A stretch of 64,000 nucleotides of DNA from Schaalia sp. HMT-172. Lineage in GTDB: Bacteria; Actinomycetota; Actinomycetes; Actinomycetales; Actinomycetaceae. Location: contig NZ_CP130058.1 in the NCBI RefSeq assembly GCF_030644365.1, positions 2,356,001-2,420,000 of the forward strand, read 5' to 3'. Position numbers and translations under genes: made by a program. Each line of letters starts with the position of its first letter. Positions within the stretch are counted from its first letter, which is position 1. Of the stretch, positions 41,859 to 50,371 are shown piece by piece. The notes under the pieces were generated by a model. That model was not told where the DNA came from and did not search any database. It was given only the letters and a program-made list of their open reading frames with translations.

Positions 41859-42105
41859 GCTGTCGCCGCGCGCACTGAAACAGCTCAGCAAGCTCGATAA
41901 GCCGACCGCAAGACGCATCATCGACTATCTCCGCGAAATCGCGAGTGGCGAGGATCCCCACTCGCAAGGGAAGGAACTGACCGGCAACCTCGCTGGCTTC
42001 TGGCGATACCGTGTCGGCAACTATCGGATTATTGCTTCTATCGAAGATGACGAGCTATTGATCCTCGCCATCACCATCGATCACAGGTCTCAGATCTACC
42101 GCTGA
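41842..42105 (+). CDS. relE: RelE/ParE-superfamily toxin
   Basis: An 87-residue toxin: WRAELSPRALKQLSKLDKPTARRIIDYL forms the two N-terminal helices, then GNLAGFWRYRVGNYRIIASIEDDELLILAITIDHR supplies the beta-sheet with the basic and aromatic residues typical of RelE ribonucleases, which cut mRNA on the ribosome. The start is TTG at 41842, inside the antitoxin gene; the family N-terminus supports it. The gene ends 8 bases before a duplicated tetR fragment. Confidence 0.9.
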   Translation: MAWRAELSPRALKQLSKLDKPTARRIIDYLREIASGEDPHSQGKELTGNLAGFWRYRVGNYRIIASIEDDELLILAITIDHRSQIYR

Positions 42106-42113
42106 GATACTGA

Positions 42114-42301
42114 GCGCCGAAGCCTGCGATGACGAGCTCGCGGGCGCGGTCGATGGCGGCCAGTTCCTTCTCACTCAGCGCCTTGGCGGCGCTGCGACGG
42201 ATGAAGGTCAGGACGACGGAGGCGTAGACGTCCGAGGCCAGGGGGAGCACCTCGTCGTCGACGCGTCCGCGCGCCCAATCGGTAAATACCGAACAGCACG
42301 T
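42114..42301 (-). pseudogene. Duplicated 3' fragment of the tetR gene
   Basis: These 188 bases match 44674-44861 (roughly 85-90% identical by eye), and read on the minus strand give CCSVFTDWARGRVDDEVLPLA to the end of a TetR C-terminal domain. There is no HTH part and no start. It is one of two direct repeats flanking the calpain-like module. Confidence 0.9.
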
Positions 42302-42423
42302 CCAGCAGTACGCGTGCGGACCCCCTGCTATCGCCGAGGCTCCAACCTGAGCTTGAAAGCGATTCGCACCGCGTGATAGCCTTCCCGAACACAGCGACAA
42401 CGGCACGCGATGATAGGGAGATT

Positions 42424-42726
42424 ATGTCCACGGACCTTCAGATCAACCCTGACGACATCACGAAGGCTGCGAACGTCCTGGACGCAATCGGCGAGGCCAC
42501 CGACGGCATCCAAGTGCCACCGTCTCCCAGCCCCAGCGCACTCGGAGGCCTAGCCATGAGCGCTGGGAATGCCCGATTTGTGCGAGGCGTGGATGTTCGA
42601 CGCGAACGCATCCGGCAATGGCACGCCATGACCTCAGAAGCACTCAATGACACGAGTCGACACAGCGTCGATCAGGACGCCGCCTGGGCGTCGGCGTTTA
42701 CACGCGACATCGCGATCCCCCTGTGA
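42424..42726 (+). CDS. Small WXG100-like partner of the calpain-like protein
   Basis: A 100-residue protein with two predicted helices (DDITKAANVLDAIGEAT and VRRERIRQWHAMTSEALND), separated by a Pro/Ser/Gly-rich stretch. Size and position directly before a large secreted-type protein are those of ESX partner proteins; the exact W-x-G motif is not present. The ATG at 42424 follows AGGGAGA. Composition is lower in GC than the core genes. The next gene begins 15 bases later. Confidence 0.6.
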   Translation: MSTDLQINPDDITKAANVLDAIGEATDGIQVPPSPSPSALGGLAMSAGNARFVRGVDVRRERIRQWHAMTSEALNDTSRHSVDQDAAWASAFTRDIAIPL

Positions 42727-42741
42727 CAGCAAGGACCCCCA

Positions 42742-44094
42742 ATGACTAACTTTGTGTCGTGGATCAACGATGTGCCCGGTCAGTCAGGAGCGATTTTTGC
42801 TGCGGCGGCTGCCTGGAAGCAGGTAGGACAGCAGATCGCTTCAGCCGCCGACGATATTTACGCCGTTGATGACGCACTCTCCTCATGGGTCGGATTCGCG
42901 AGGGCCAGCTTTCATAGGTCATCTAAGCGCACCTATCACAGGTATCTGAACCTGGGAGAGGGCATCATCGACGGCGCTTCCGTCCTCGAGAAGCAAGGCT
43001 GGACAGTAGACTCAGGGCAGCGCTATATCGAACAGCTCCGCTACCACGCCGAGAAACTTGACCAAGAGTTTGCCAAGACCCCTGCCGCACTCCGGCCCCT
43101 CGTCTACCAGGAGCTGTGCGTGCAGGCAGCTGCCCTCGCCTTCGCCGCCTACGCTAAGATTATCGAGGTCAAACAGGCGACCGAGCAGCACGGCCAGGAA
43201 CTCGCTCAGACGTTCCACGATGAACCCATCACTGTCGATCAGTCCGGAAATCCAACCGAGACCGGTCAGCGCGCGCATTTCACTGACACGCAGATTGACC
43301 AGATCAATGCCGATCTTAACGACCTACTCAACGGTTCCTTCGACTTCTCAGGAATGAAGCAAGGCAATATCGGTGATTGCTACTACCTCTCTTCACTGAT
43401 GGGACTTGCTCAATCACCCGAGGGACAGGAACTCCTCGCGTCACTGATCGAACCCCACTACGATGCGTCTAAAACACACATTGACGGCTACTACGTCACT
43501 ATCTTTAACGATCCCGCCGATCCAACCCGCTCTGGCACACAACGGATCCTCGTCCACGACTACTACCTCAATGGCGTCACGCAGAACGGCCAAGTCACGG
43601 TCTATTCGCTCATGGAAGCAGCCTATGGGCAAGCTCATGGCGGAGGTGCGAACGACTCAGGACAACCGCATTACGGCATGTCCGGAGGCTGGAGCGAAAA
43701 GGCTCTCCACACGCTGACACAGCACACCGGATACACCCTTCGTTCCGATGAAGGATCACCTGATTACACGCCCAGCGAGCGCGCCCGCATCCAAGCGGCG
43801 AGTAGCCAGCACCTCCCCATCATCGCTGAATCAGCCACGAGCCTCGAACAGTACGACAACCAGCGAATGGCGACGGTAACCGTGACCACGAGCAACGGAA
43901 CGACCGCTGACATCAGGCTCTACCAGTCACACGCGTATACCGTTACCGCTTCCGACGAGAACGGTATCACCCTGTGCAATCCGCATGGGACGAATCCCGG
44001 AACACAGGGGGAAAGCCAACCCGCCACCTTTACAATGTCGTGGGAGGATTACGAACGGTACTTTGGCGCCACCACAATTGGCCGAACATCATGA
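42742..44094 (+). CDS. Calpain-like cysteine protease domain protein, probable type VII effector
   Basis: A 450-residue protein. Residues 1-165 are helical, including W-V-G in the region 49-51, and resemble an ESX-targeting domain. Residues 200-450 form a papain/calpain-like fold: GNIGDCYYLSSLMGL gives the catalytic Cys213, SHAYTVTA the His397 and LCNPHG the Asn413, the C-H-N triad and spacing of family C2. There is no signal peptide, so secretion would depend on a type VII system. The stop overlaps a lipoprotein start (ATGA), a likely immunity or accessory partner. GC is visibly below the chromosome average. Confidence 0.85.
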   Translation: MTNFVSWINDVPGQSGAIFAAAAAWKQVGQQIASAADDIYAVDDALSSWVGFARASFHRSSKRTYHRYLNLGEGIIDGASVLEKQGWTVDSGQRYIEQLRYHAEKLDQEFAKTPAALRPLVYQELCVQAAALAFAAYAKIIEVKQATEQHGQELAQTFHDEPITVDQSGNPTETGQRAHFTDTQIDQINADLNDLLNGSFDFSGMKQGNIGDCYYLSSLMGLAQSPEGQELLASLIEPHYDASKTHIDGYYVTIFNDPADPTRSGTQRILVHDYYLNGVTQNGQVTVYSLMEAAYGQAHGGGANDSGQPHYGMSGGWSEKALHTLTQHTGYTLRSDEGSPDYTPSERARIQAASSQHLPIIAESATSLEQYDNQRMATVTVTTSNGTTADIRLYQSHAYTVTASDENGITLCNPHGTNPGTQGESQPATFTMSWEDYERYFGATTIGRTS

Positions 44095-44600
44095 AGCATT
44101 ATCTGCCCGTCGTAGCGGCATTCGCCCTTGCCAGCTGCACCCCGGTTGTTCCTACCCCGACTCCAACGGCCAGCCCTACCACGGCCTCGCCAACGCCCAC
44201 CGCCACGGGAACGGCATCCCCTCTTCCCACACCCGCACCCACACTCACGCCCACGAAGGATAGAACCATGGCGCCATGCGCAGGAGAAGTAGTATCGGTC
44301 GACGAAGTCGCAGTTTTCCGGCCGCACCCGGATAAGCCGGAGCCTTCCTACGTGTGGACCGGGTTTCGCATCGTAGACGGCGTCATGACCGCAACCGTCG
44401 TCGGAGGCTACGACGCGACGGAGTACCCAGACGGCTACGTGAACGCCGTCGATGTCACCGTCGGAGAAACACTGGAGCTGCCGCACGCGGGCAGGGCCAC
44501 CCTCCTCGACGTGATGCCGGCCAGTGCTCCGGGAGCACACGGCACCGTCACCTTCTGCTGGGAGCCTTCCCCGGAACTCCTGTCGACTCCGTCGGCGTGA
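44091..44600 (+). CDS. Lipoprotein coupled to the calpain-like protein
   Basis: A 169-residue protein with lipobox FALASC (Cys16), a Thr/Pro/Ser-rich linker of about 45 residues that could span the wall, and a C-terminal beta-rich domain with two cysteines (APCAGE and TFCWEP). ATG overlaps the previous stop. By analogy with secreted-toxin loci it could protect the producer from the calpain-like domain; there is no direct evidence. The longer frame from 43974 overlaps the protease and is not real. Confidence 0.7.
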   Translation: MKHYLPVVAAFALASCTPVVPTPTPTASPTTASPTPTATGTASPLPTPAPTLTPTKDRTMAPCAGEVVSVDEVAVFRPHPDKPEPSYVWTGFRIVDGVMTATVVGGYDATEYPDGYVNAVDVTVGETLELPHAGRATLLDVMPASAPGAHGTVTFCWEPSPELLSTPSA

Positions 44601-44654
44601 CGTCGGGGCGTCGTCTCACCCCACTCACGCACATCGCCTGGGCGGCAACGGCGC

Positions 44655-45266
44655 TCACTGCCCCACCGGAGCCGCGCCGAAGCCCGCGATGAAGAGCTCA
44701 CGCGCGCGGTCGATCGCTGCCAGCTCCTTGTCCGTCAGCGGCTTCGTGGCGCTGCGACGGATGAAGGTGAGGACGACGGACGCGTAGACGTCCGCGGCCA
44801 GTGGAAGCACCTCGTCGTCCACGCGACCACGGGCCCAATCGGTAAATACCGAACAGCACGTGCGATACAGCTGCTCATGCAGGTCGCCGTCACCTCCCAC
44901 GCGGATCGCCAGCAGGGTTGTCAGGGCCTGCCCATTGCGCGCGTACACGTCGGCAAGGTGGCGGGCGATGGCGCGGGCGTCGCGTCCCTCGCCGAACCAC
45001 AGGCCCTCGAGGGCAGGGGCGATCTCTTCGAGGAGGAAGGACACGACCTCGGCCAGGAGGGCGTCCTTGTCGGTGTAGTGGTCGTAGAAGGTCGTGCGCG
45101 ACACCATCGAGGCGGAGCAGATGTCGGTGACGCTCACATGCGCGTAGGGCTTTGCCTGGCACGCCTTGATGAGGCCCGAGCGGATCGCCCGACGCGTCTT
45201 CCGGATGCGCAGATCCAGGTTGTGCTCGGCCTCGCGCCCGTGCTTATCCGCACTCCGCAGGAACAT
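44655..45266 (-). CDS. TetR-family transcriptional regulator
   Basis: A 203-residue regulator. Residues 20-65 form the HTH (RRAIRSGLIKACQAKPYAHVSVTDICSASMVSRTTFYDHYTDKDALL); the rest is the helical ligand-binding and dimer domain. GGAG precedes the ATG. It is divergent from an alpha/beta hydrolase gene and probably controls it and itself. Its last 62 codons are duplicated at 42114-42301. Confidence 0.9.
   Translation of the reverse strand: MFLRSADKHGREAEHNLDLRIRKTRRAIRSGLIKACQAKPYAHVSVTDICSASMVSRTTFYDHYTDKDALLAEVVSFLLEEIAPALEGLWFGEGRDARAIARHLADVYARNGQALTTLLAIRVGGDGDLHEQLYRTCCSVFTDWARGRVDDEVLPLAADVYASVVLTFIRRSATKPLTDKELAAIDRARELFIAGFGAAPVGQ
44674..44861 (-). repeat. Parental copy of the 188-bp direct repeat (3' part of tetR)
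   Basis: Aligned without gaps with 42114-42301; both end at the same GAACAGCACGT, after which the sequences diverge completely. Confidence 0.9.
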
Positions 45267-45340
45267 GTCTCTCCGATCAGTTTTCCTTTATTAATGGGCT
45301 TATCCTACGCATAGCGTTCGCGTCGTCCAGTATCCAACAC

Positions 45341-45360
45341 ACCGTTTGTTATTGTACGGT
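45341..45360. promoter_or_regulatory. Possible TetR operator
   Basis: ACCGT-TTGTTATTGT-ACGGT is an inverted repeat with 5-bp arms at the -35 region of the hydrolase promoter (TAGCGT -10 at 45382-45387). Confidence 0.4.
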
Positions 45361-45393
45361 CCGCCCTAGCTGTGAAGGCGATAGCGTCGAGTT

Positions 45394-46578
45394 ATGTTCA
45401 CCGAGTACACCGGCAATCGCCAATTCGACCTGCAGCTCAACCGGACCTTCGCACCGATCCTTGATCGCCCCGGAATGGACAAGGTCGCAGCCACCACGCT
45501 CCCCCACCTGCGCACAACAAAGAAGATCACGGCGTTGGCCCAGCACCTCGCCGATCGCTTCGAGTCGCAAGGGGATGCGGATGCCGCGTGGCGCCTCTAC
45601 GAGCTCGCGGCCTTCTACCTGGGCGCCGGCGACCCGCGCAAGGGGCGCTTCATCGGCGCCATGTCAGCCGCCTTCGACGAGGCCCACCGAGGCCTCGCGC
45701 TCACCCGTCACGCGGTGCCCTATCGCGGCAGGGAGCTCACCGCGATGCGTTGGGAAGCGGACCCGGCGGACCGCGTGCAAGCCCCCGAGGGCACCCCGCG
45801 CACGGTCATCATGATGAACGGCTTCGACGGGTACGCCGAGGAGATCATCGACTTCGCGTCCCACTTCCCGGCCCGCCCCTTCGACATCATCGCCTTCGAC
45901 GGGCCCGGCCAGGGGCACACGGTGCTGACGGGCATGCCCCTCGAGCCCGAGTGGGAGCACCCGACGGAGGCGGTCTTGGATTACTTCGGGGTGACCAGCG
46001 CGGCCGCCCTCGGCGTGTCCTTCGGCGGTTACCTGGTGATGCGTGCGGCCGCCCACTGCCCGCGCATCAGCCACGTGATCGCCTTCGACATGATGTATCG
46101 GCTCCTGGACGGCCTGACGCTGCCACTGCCTCGTCCCCTGCGCCCCATCGCGGACGCAGTCATCGGGAACCCGAGGCCCGAGTGGCTCATCGACACCGCG
46201 CTGGGGATGGCCTCACGACTCAGCGCGGATCTGGCGTGGAAGCTCCAGCAGGCGCGGCACCTCACGGGACTGCACCGGCCCAGCCAGGTATTGCACGCGT
46301 TCGGCGAGTACACGATGGAACCTTTCGAGGGGCGCATCACCCAGCCGTGCCTGGTCCTGGCCGGGGACGCCGACCAGTACGTGCCCTTCGAGCGCCTGGG
46401 CGATGTGCGCCGAGCGTTGCGCAGTGCGGAGTCCCTGGAGGTACGCGCGTTCCGTCGCGCGCAGGACCCGGACATGGCGCAGCACTGCCAGATCGGAGAC
46501 CTTGACCGCGCCTTCGCGATGATGGGCGACTGGCTCAGCGGCCGGCAACCCCGCAGCGGCGCAGAAGAGCGTGCATGA
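45394..46578 (+). CDS. Alpha/beta hydrolase (FrsA/DUF1100-like), TetR-linked
   Basis: A 394-residue protein. The first 120 residues are helical (lid or N-terminal domain); then the hydrolase core has MMNGFDGYAEEI (oxyanion), FDGPGQGHT, the nucleophile elbow GVSFGGYLV near residue 213, and LVLAGDADQYVPFE with the acid. The usual catalytic His is expected in the last 40 residues (AQHCQIGDL). Such enzymes cleave esters or C-C bonds. The ATG is 6 bases after TAGCGT (leaderless). Its 3' end overlaps the end of the phosphatase gene by 44 bases. Confidence 0.85.
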   Translation: MFTEYTGNRQFDLQLNRTFAPILDRPGMDKVAATTLPHLRTTKKITALAQHLADRFESQGDADAAWRLYELAAFYLGAGDPRKGRFIGAMSAAFDEAHRGLALTRHAVPYRGRELTAMRWEADPADRVQAPEGTPRTVIMMNGFDGYAEEIIDFASHFPARPFDIIAFDGPGQGHTVLTGMPLEPEWEHPTEAVLDYFGVTSAAALGVSFGGYLVMRAAAHCPRISHVIAFDMMYRLLDGLTLPLPRPLRPIADAVIGNPRPEWLIDTALGMASRLSADLAWKLQQARHLTGLHRPSQVLHAFGEYTMEPFEGRITQPCLVLAGDADQYVPFERLGDVRRALRSAESLEVRAFRRAQDPDMAQHCQIGDLDRAFAMMGDWLSGRQPRSGAEERA

Positions 46579-47452
46579 CGGCGGCGGCGCCGTCGTTTTC
46601 GACGGCGGCCGTCACGTGATCGGCGTGGGCGCGCACTTCCTCGGAGGCGCCCCCCATGGCGACGCCGAAGGCCGCCCACTCGATCATCGCGATGTCGTTC
46701 GTGCCGTCCCCCACGGCGACGGTCCCGGCCGCGGGAACCCCCACTCGCGCCCGCAGCGACTCCAGCCCGGTTGCCTTGGTCACGCCGAGCGGCTCAATGT
46801 CCGCCCAGGACGTCCAGCCGACGAACACCTCGTGGGTGCGCGACACGTCCAGGGAGGCCAGGATCCGATCGAACTCCTCGCGATCCATGTCGGCGGCGCG
46901 CACGACGATCTTCGGAGTGGGCGTGGAGGCCAGCTCCTCCATCGACACGATGCGGTGATCGCTGCCCTCGATCTCGTTGTTCGGGAAGGGAGCGGACAGC
47001 AGAATATCGGGGTGCGGCATCGACGCGAACACCGAGCCGGGCACGGCCGAGGCGATCTCCTCTAGGATCGGGCCGGGCACGAAGGTGTGCTCCTCGACGA
47101 TCTCGCACGTCCCGCCGCTCACGCGCACGAGGGTCGCGCCGTTGTTACACAGCGCCCACCCGTCCGTGAACTCCAGGGCATCGAGAACGGGAATCACGCC
47201 CTCGAGCGCGCGACCTGACGCGATGAGCACGTGGGCGCCCGCGTCGGCGAGGCCGTGGATCCCCTCCAGGACGCGCGGCGTCGCCCCCGCGGGGGTGAGG
47301 ATCGTGCCGTCGATGTCGAGCGCAACCAGGACCTGGCCCGCCGACGTCGGAAAGTCGGCGGGCAGGGCGGCCGAGGCCTCGTCGAGGAGCTCCTCGAAGG
47401 GGCGGGCCGCCTCCCCGGTGGAGGGGACCGTCAGGAAGCGCTCTTGGCTCAT
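46535..47452 (-). CDS. Cof-type HAD-IIB phosphatase
   Basis: A 305-residue protein with an N-terminal extension of about 38 residues, then motif [12 protein letters not shown], motif [17 protein letters not shown] at the cap start and [16 protein letters not shown] as motif IV. This subfamily dephosphorylates sugar phosphates and similar small compounds. Its ATG overlaps the serS stop (4 bases), so it is co-translated with seryl-tRNA synthetase, an arrangement common in actinobacteria. Confidence 0.9.
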   Translation of the reverse strand: MSQERFLTVPSTGEAARPFEELLDEASAALPADFPTSAGQVLVALDIDGTILTPAGATPRVLEGIHGLADAGAHVLIASGRALEGVIPVLDALEFTDGWALCNNGATLVRVSGGTCEIVEEHTFVPGPILEEIASAVPGSVFASMPHPDILLSAPFPNNEIEGSDHRIVSMEELASTPTPKIVVRAADMDREEFDRILASLDVSRTHEVFVGWTSWADIEPLGVTKATGLESLRARVGVPAAGTVAVGDGTNDIAMIEWAAFGVAMGGASEEVRAHADHVTAAVENDGAAAVMHALLRRCGVAGR

Positions 47453-48726
47453 CGAGCGACCGGGGTCAGGACCTCGAGTCCGCCCAGGTAGGGGCGCAGC
47501 GCCTCGGGCACGTAGATCGAGCCGTCCGCCTGCTGATGATTCTCGAGGAAGGCGACGATCCAGCGGGTCGTGGCCAGCGTGCCGTTGAGCGTGGCGACCG
47601 CGGTCATGCCGCCCTCGCGACGCTCGCGAATGCCGAGGCGGCGCGCCTGGAACGTCGTGCAGTTAGAAGTCGAGGTGACCTCCATGTAGCGCTCCTGAGT
47701 GGGAAGCCACGCCTCGCAGTCGAACTTGCGGGCGGCGGAGGTGCCCAGGTCGCCGGCGGCCGTGTCGATGACGCGGTAGGGCAGCTCGACCTTGGCGAGC
47801 ATCTCCTCTTCCCAGGCGAGGAAGCGCTGGTGCTCCTCCGCAGCGTCCTCGGGGCGGCAGTAGCTGAACATCTCGGCCTTGTTGAACTGGTGGACGCGGA
47901 TGATGCCGCGCGTGTCCTTGCCCGCGGAGCCGGCCTCGCGGCGGTAGCAGGTGGACCAGCCCATGTAGCGCTTAGGGCCGGCGCTCAGGTCGAGGATCTC
48001 GTCGGCGTGGTAGCCGGCGAGGGCCACCTCGGACGTGCCCGTCAGGTACAGGTCGTCGGCGGGCAGGTAGTAGATTTCGTCGGAGTGCTCGTTGAGGAAG
48101 CCGGTGCCGCCCATGATCTGCGGGGTGACCAGGGTCGGGGTCATCATCGGCACGAAGCCGTTGGCGAGCGCCTGGTCCATGGCCATCGTCATGATGGCCA
48201 GCTCGAGGCGGGCGCCGATGCCCTTGAGGTAGTAGAAGCGCGCGCCGGACACCTTCGCGCCGCGCTTAGTGTCGATCGCGTCCAGGCCCTCGCCGAGCGC
48301 GAGGTGGTCCTGGGGCTCGAAGCCCTCGGCCGCGAAGTCGCGGGGGGCGGGGCCCTCGTGGCGTAGGACCACGAAGTCGTCCTCGCCGCCGACGGGCACG
48401 CCGTCGACGATCAGGTTGGGCAGGAGGCGGGCCAGGCGGTCGGCCTCGGCGTCGGCGGCGTTCGCGGCGGCCTCGGCGGCCTTGACCTGCTCGGCGAGCT
48501 CCTTGGCCTTGGCCAGGATCGCCGGCCGCTCCTCCTTGGAGGCGCGTCCCACGGACTTGGAGACCTCCTTTTGGGCGGCGCGCAGCGTCTCGAAGGACTG
48601 CAGGGCCTCGCGGCGGGCGGCGTCGGCCTCGATGATCTCATCGACGAGGCCGGGGTCGGCTCCGCGGGCACGCTGGGAGGCGCGGGCGGGTTCGGGGTTG
48701 TCACGCAGGGCACGCACATCAATCAT
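47449..48726 (-). CDS. serS: Seryl-tRNA synthetase
   Basis: A 425-residue class II aminoacyl-tRNA synthetase that charges tRNA-Ser. The N-terminal 110 residues form the antiparallel coiled coil that grips the long variable arm. Class II motif 2 is [21 protein letters not shown] and motif 3 is [33 protein letters not shown] binds serine. The ATG at 48726 ([10 protein letters not shown]) is the family start, with AGGATGGG before it. It is transcribed towards the phosphatase. Confidence 0.97.
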   Translation of the reverse strand: MIDVRALRDNPEPARASQRARGADPGLVDEIIEADAARREALQSFETLRAAQKEVSKSVGRASKEERPAILAKAKELAEQVKAAEAAANAADAEADRLARLLPNLIVDGVPVGGEDDFVVLRHEGPAPRDFAAEGFEPQDHLALGEGLDAIDTKRGAKVSGARFYYLKGIGARLELAIMTMAMDQALANGFVPMMTPTLVTPQIMGGTGFLNEHSDEIYYLPADDLYLTGTSEVALAGYHADEILDLSAGPKRYMGWSTCYRREAGSAGKDTRGIIRVHQFNKAEMFSYCRPEDAAEEHQRFLAWEEEMLAKVELPYRVIDTAAGDLGTSAARKFDCEAWLPTQERYMEVTSTSNCTTFQARRLGIRERREGGMTAVATLNGTLATTRWIVAFLENHQQADGSIYVPEALRPYLGGLEVLTPVAR

Positions 48727-48802
48727 GCGTCCCATCCTATGCCAGGTGGGCGCGCCGTGTCCCCTACCACCCCGACTGTGAATTCAACACAACAGGTCAG
48801 GG

Positions 48803-48955
48803 TTATGCACAAACTACACCGGCGAGAGTTCTCAAAAGCCTGAAAGTTATCCACCTTTGGTGCATAACCGTGTGGATAACACGACGACAAGCACGCGTCA
48901 GCACGACTCTTATGACACGGAGTACAACGAAAAGCCACTGAACACCTCATCCACA
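48803..48955. promoter_or_regulatory. Cluster of five DnaA-box-like sequences between serS and the lipid kinase gene
   Basis: TTATGCACA (48803), TTATCCACC (48847), a complement of TTATGCACC (48859), a perfect complement of TTATCCACA (48871) and TCATCCACA (48947), all in an unusually AT-rich 250-bp intergenic region. dnaA and dnaN are not adjacent. Confidence 0.55.
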
Positions 48956-48982
48956 GGCCGACCGCAGGCTAGGCTTGTGCAC

Positions 48983-50302
48983 ATGGACGGAATATACTGG
49001 GCACTCGCAGCCTCCGCCGGAGCCGGAGCGATCGGAGTCGCGCGTCTGGCAACCGCCCTCACCCGCCGGCATCGCCGCCGCCGCGCCCTCGAGGTCCCCG
49101 CATCGGTGGACGACCCGACGCGAGGACGGCCGCGTCCCTGGATCATCATGAACCCCTCCAAGCACGAGGACCCCCAGGCCTTCAAGGATCGCCTCAACCG
49201 CAAGGCCAAGGAACTGGGCATCGACCACGTGCACTGGCGCGAGACCACGCGCGAGGACCCGGGCACCGGGCAGGCCGTTCTCGCCCTCGAGGAAGGGGCC
49301 TCCGTCGTCATCGCCGCGGGCGGAGACGGAACCGTGCGCGCCGTCGCCGCCGGCATGGCCGGATCCGGCGTGCGCATGGGCATCATCCCCGTGGGCACCG
49401 GCAACGTCCTGGCCGGCAACCTGTCCATCCCCGAGGATCCCGAAGCGGCCCTCGCCATCGCGCTCGACCGCAACCACCGCGCCGTCGACCTCGCGTGGGT
49501 GCGCGTCGAAGACGCCACACAGAAGACGGATCAGCCAGCCGAGGGCGGCCTGCGCCTCGCCGCGCGCGCCGCGCTACACCCCGAGGCGACTCTTCAGGAC
49601 GGGGCTACCCCGGCCTCGTCGATCGAGCCGCGAGCGGACGAGTATGCCTGCCTCGTCGTGGCAGGCATGGGCTACGACGGCGAGACGATGGCCGACACCG
49701 ACCCTGAGCTGAAGAAGCGCATCGGGTGGATCGCCTACGTGTGGGCGGGCCTGGGCGCGATGGGCGCCCCGCGCATGAAGGCACGCTTGACCCTGCGCTC
49801 GCCCGTGGCCCCCACCCCCGACCCGCTCGGCGTCAGCGATCAGCTGGCGGGCACGACCCTGGACGAGGCCGGGGGTGCTCGCGCTGAAGCCCCGCACTCG
49901 CCCGCGGACGAGATCACCCGCGTCGAGGCCCGCTCGGTCATGTTCGCGAACGCGGGCGAGATGAAGATGCTGGTCCTCGCGCCCGACGCGGAGCTGTCCG
50001 ACGGCCTCGTCGACGTCATCGCGGTCGACGCGCACGCCGGCCTGCTCGGCTGGGCGGACGTCACCTGGAAGATGCTCGGACAGCTCATCGGCCTGCGCCC
50101 GATCAACCTGCCGGTCTCGACCGGCACGGTCGCATTCCGTCAGGCGAAGGGCGCCTCCGTCACGGCCGAGGAGCCGCAGGTGTGCCAGGTCGACGGCGAC
50201 GCGATCGGCCTGGCCCACACAATGCACGTTCGCATGCAGGCGGGCGCGCTGGACGTGGCCGTCCCGGCCGAGCGCACGTGGATGGAGCTGCTGCCCGGCT
50301 GA
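48983..50302 (+). CDS. Diacylglycerol-kinase-family lipid kinase
   Basis: A 439-residue protein with an N-terminal hydrophobic helix (about residues 3-25), a catalytic domain starting IIMNPSKHEDP, and the ATP-binding motif AAGGDGTVRAVAAGMAGSG with PVGTGNVLAGNL. The C-terminal domain contains GEMKMLVLAP and ends in VCQVDGDAIG. Such enzymes phosphorylate diacylglycerol or sphingoid/undecaprenol-like lipids at the membrane. TAGGCT ends 7 bases before the ATG (leaderless). The frame reaches back to 48857 but would cross the DnaA-box region. Confidence 0.88.
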   Translation: MDGIYWALAASAGAGAIGVARLATALTRRHRRRRALEVPASVDDPTRGRPRPWIIMNPSKHEDPQAFKDRLNRKAKELGIDHVHWRETTREDPGTGQAVLALEEGASVVIAAGGDGTVRAVAAGMAGSGVRMGIIPVGTGNVLAGNLSIPEDPEAALAIALDRNHRAVDLAWVRVEDATQKTDQPAEGGLRLAARAALHPEATLQDGATPASSIEPRADEYACLVVAGMGYDGETMADTDPELKKRIGWIAYVWAGLGAMGAPRMKARLTLRSPVAPTPDPLGVSDQLAGTTLDEAGGARAEAPHSPADEITRVEARSVMFANAGEMKMLVLAPDAELSDGLVDVIAVDAHAGLLGWADVTWKMLGQLIGLRPINLPVSTGTVAFRQAKGASVTAEEPQVCQVDGDAIGLAHTMHVRMQAGALDVAVPAERTWMELLPG

Positions 50303-50371
50303 GCCCGAGCCCTCGCGAGGCCCGCCAAGCCGGGCCCGCGGGCGCCAGCAGGGGGCGTCAGCAGGGCGGCG

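Noticed and set aside
48803-48955. Chromosomal origin oriC
   Set aside because: DnaA-like boxes are present, but dnaA, dnaN and rpmH are not adjacent, so I report only a DnaA-box cluster.
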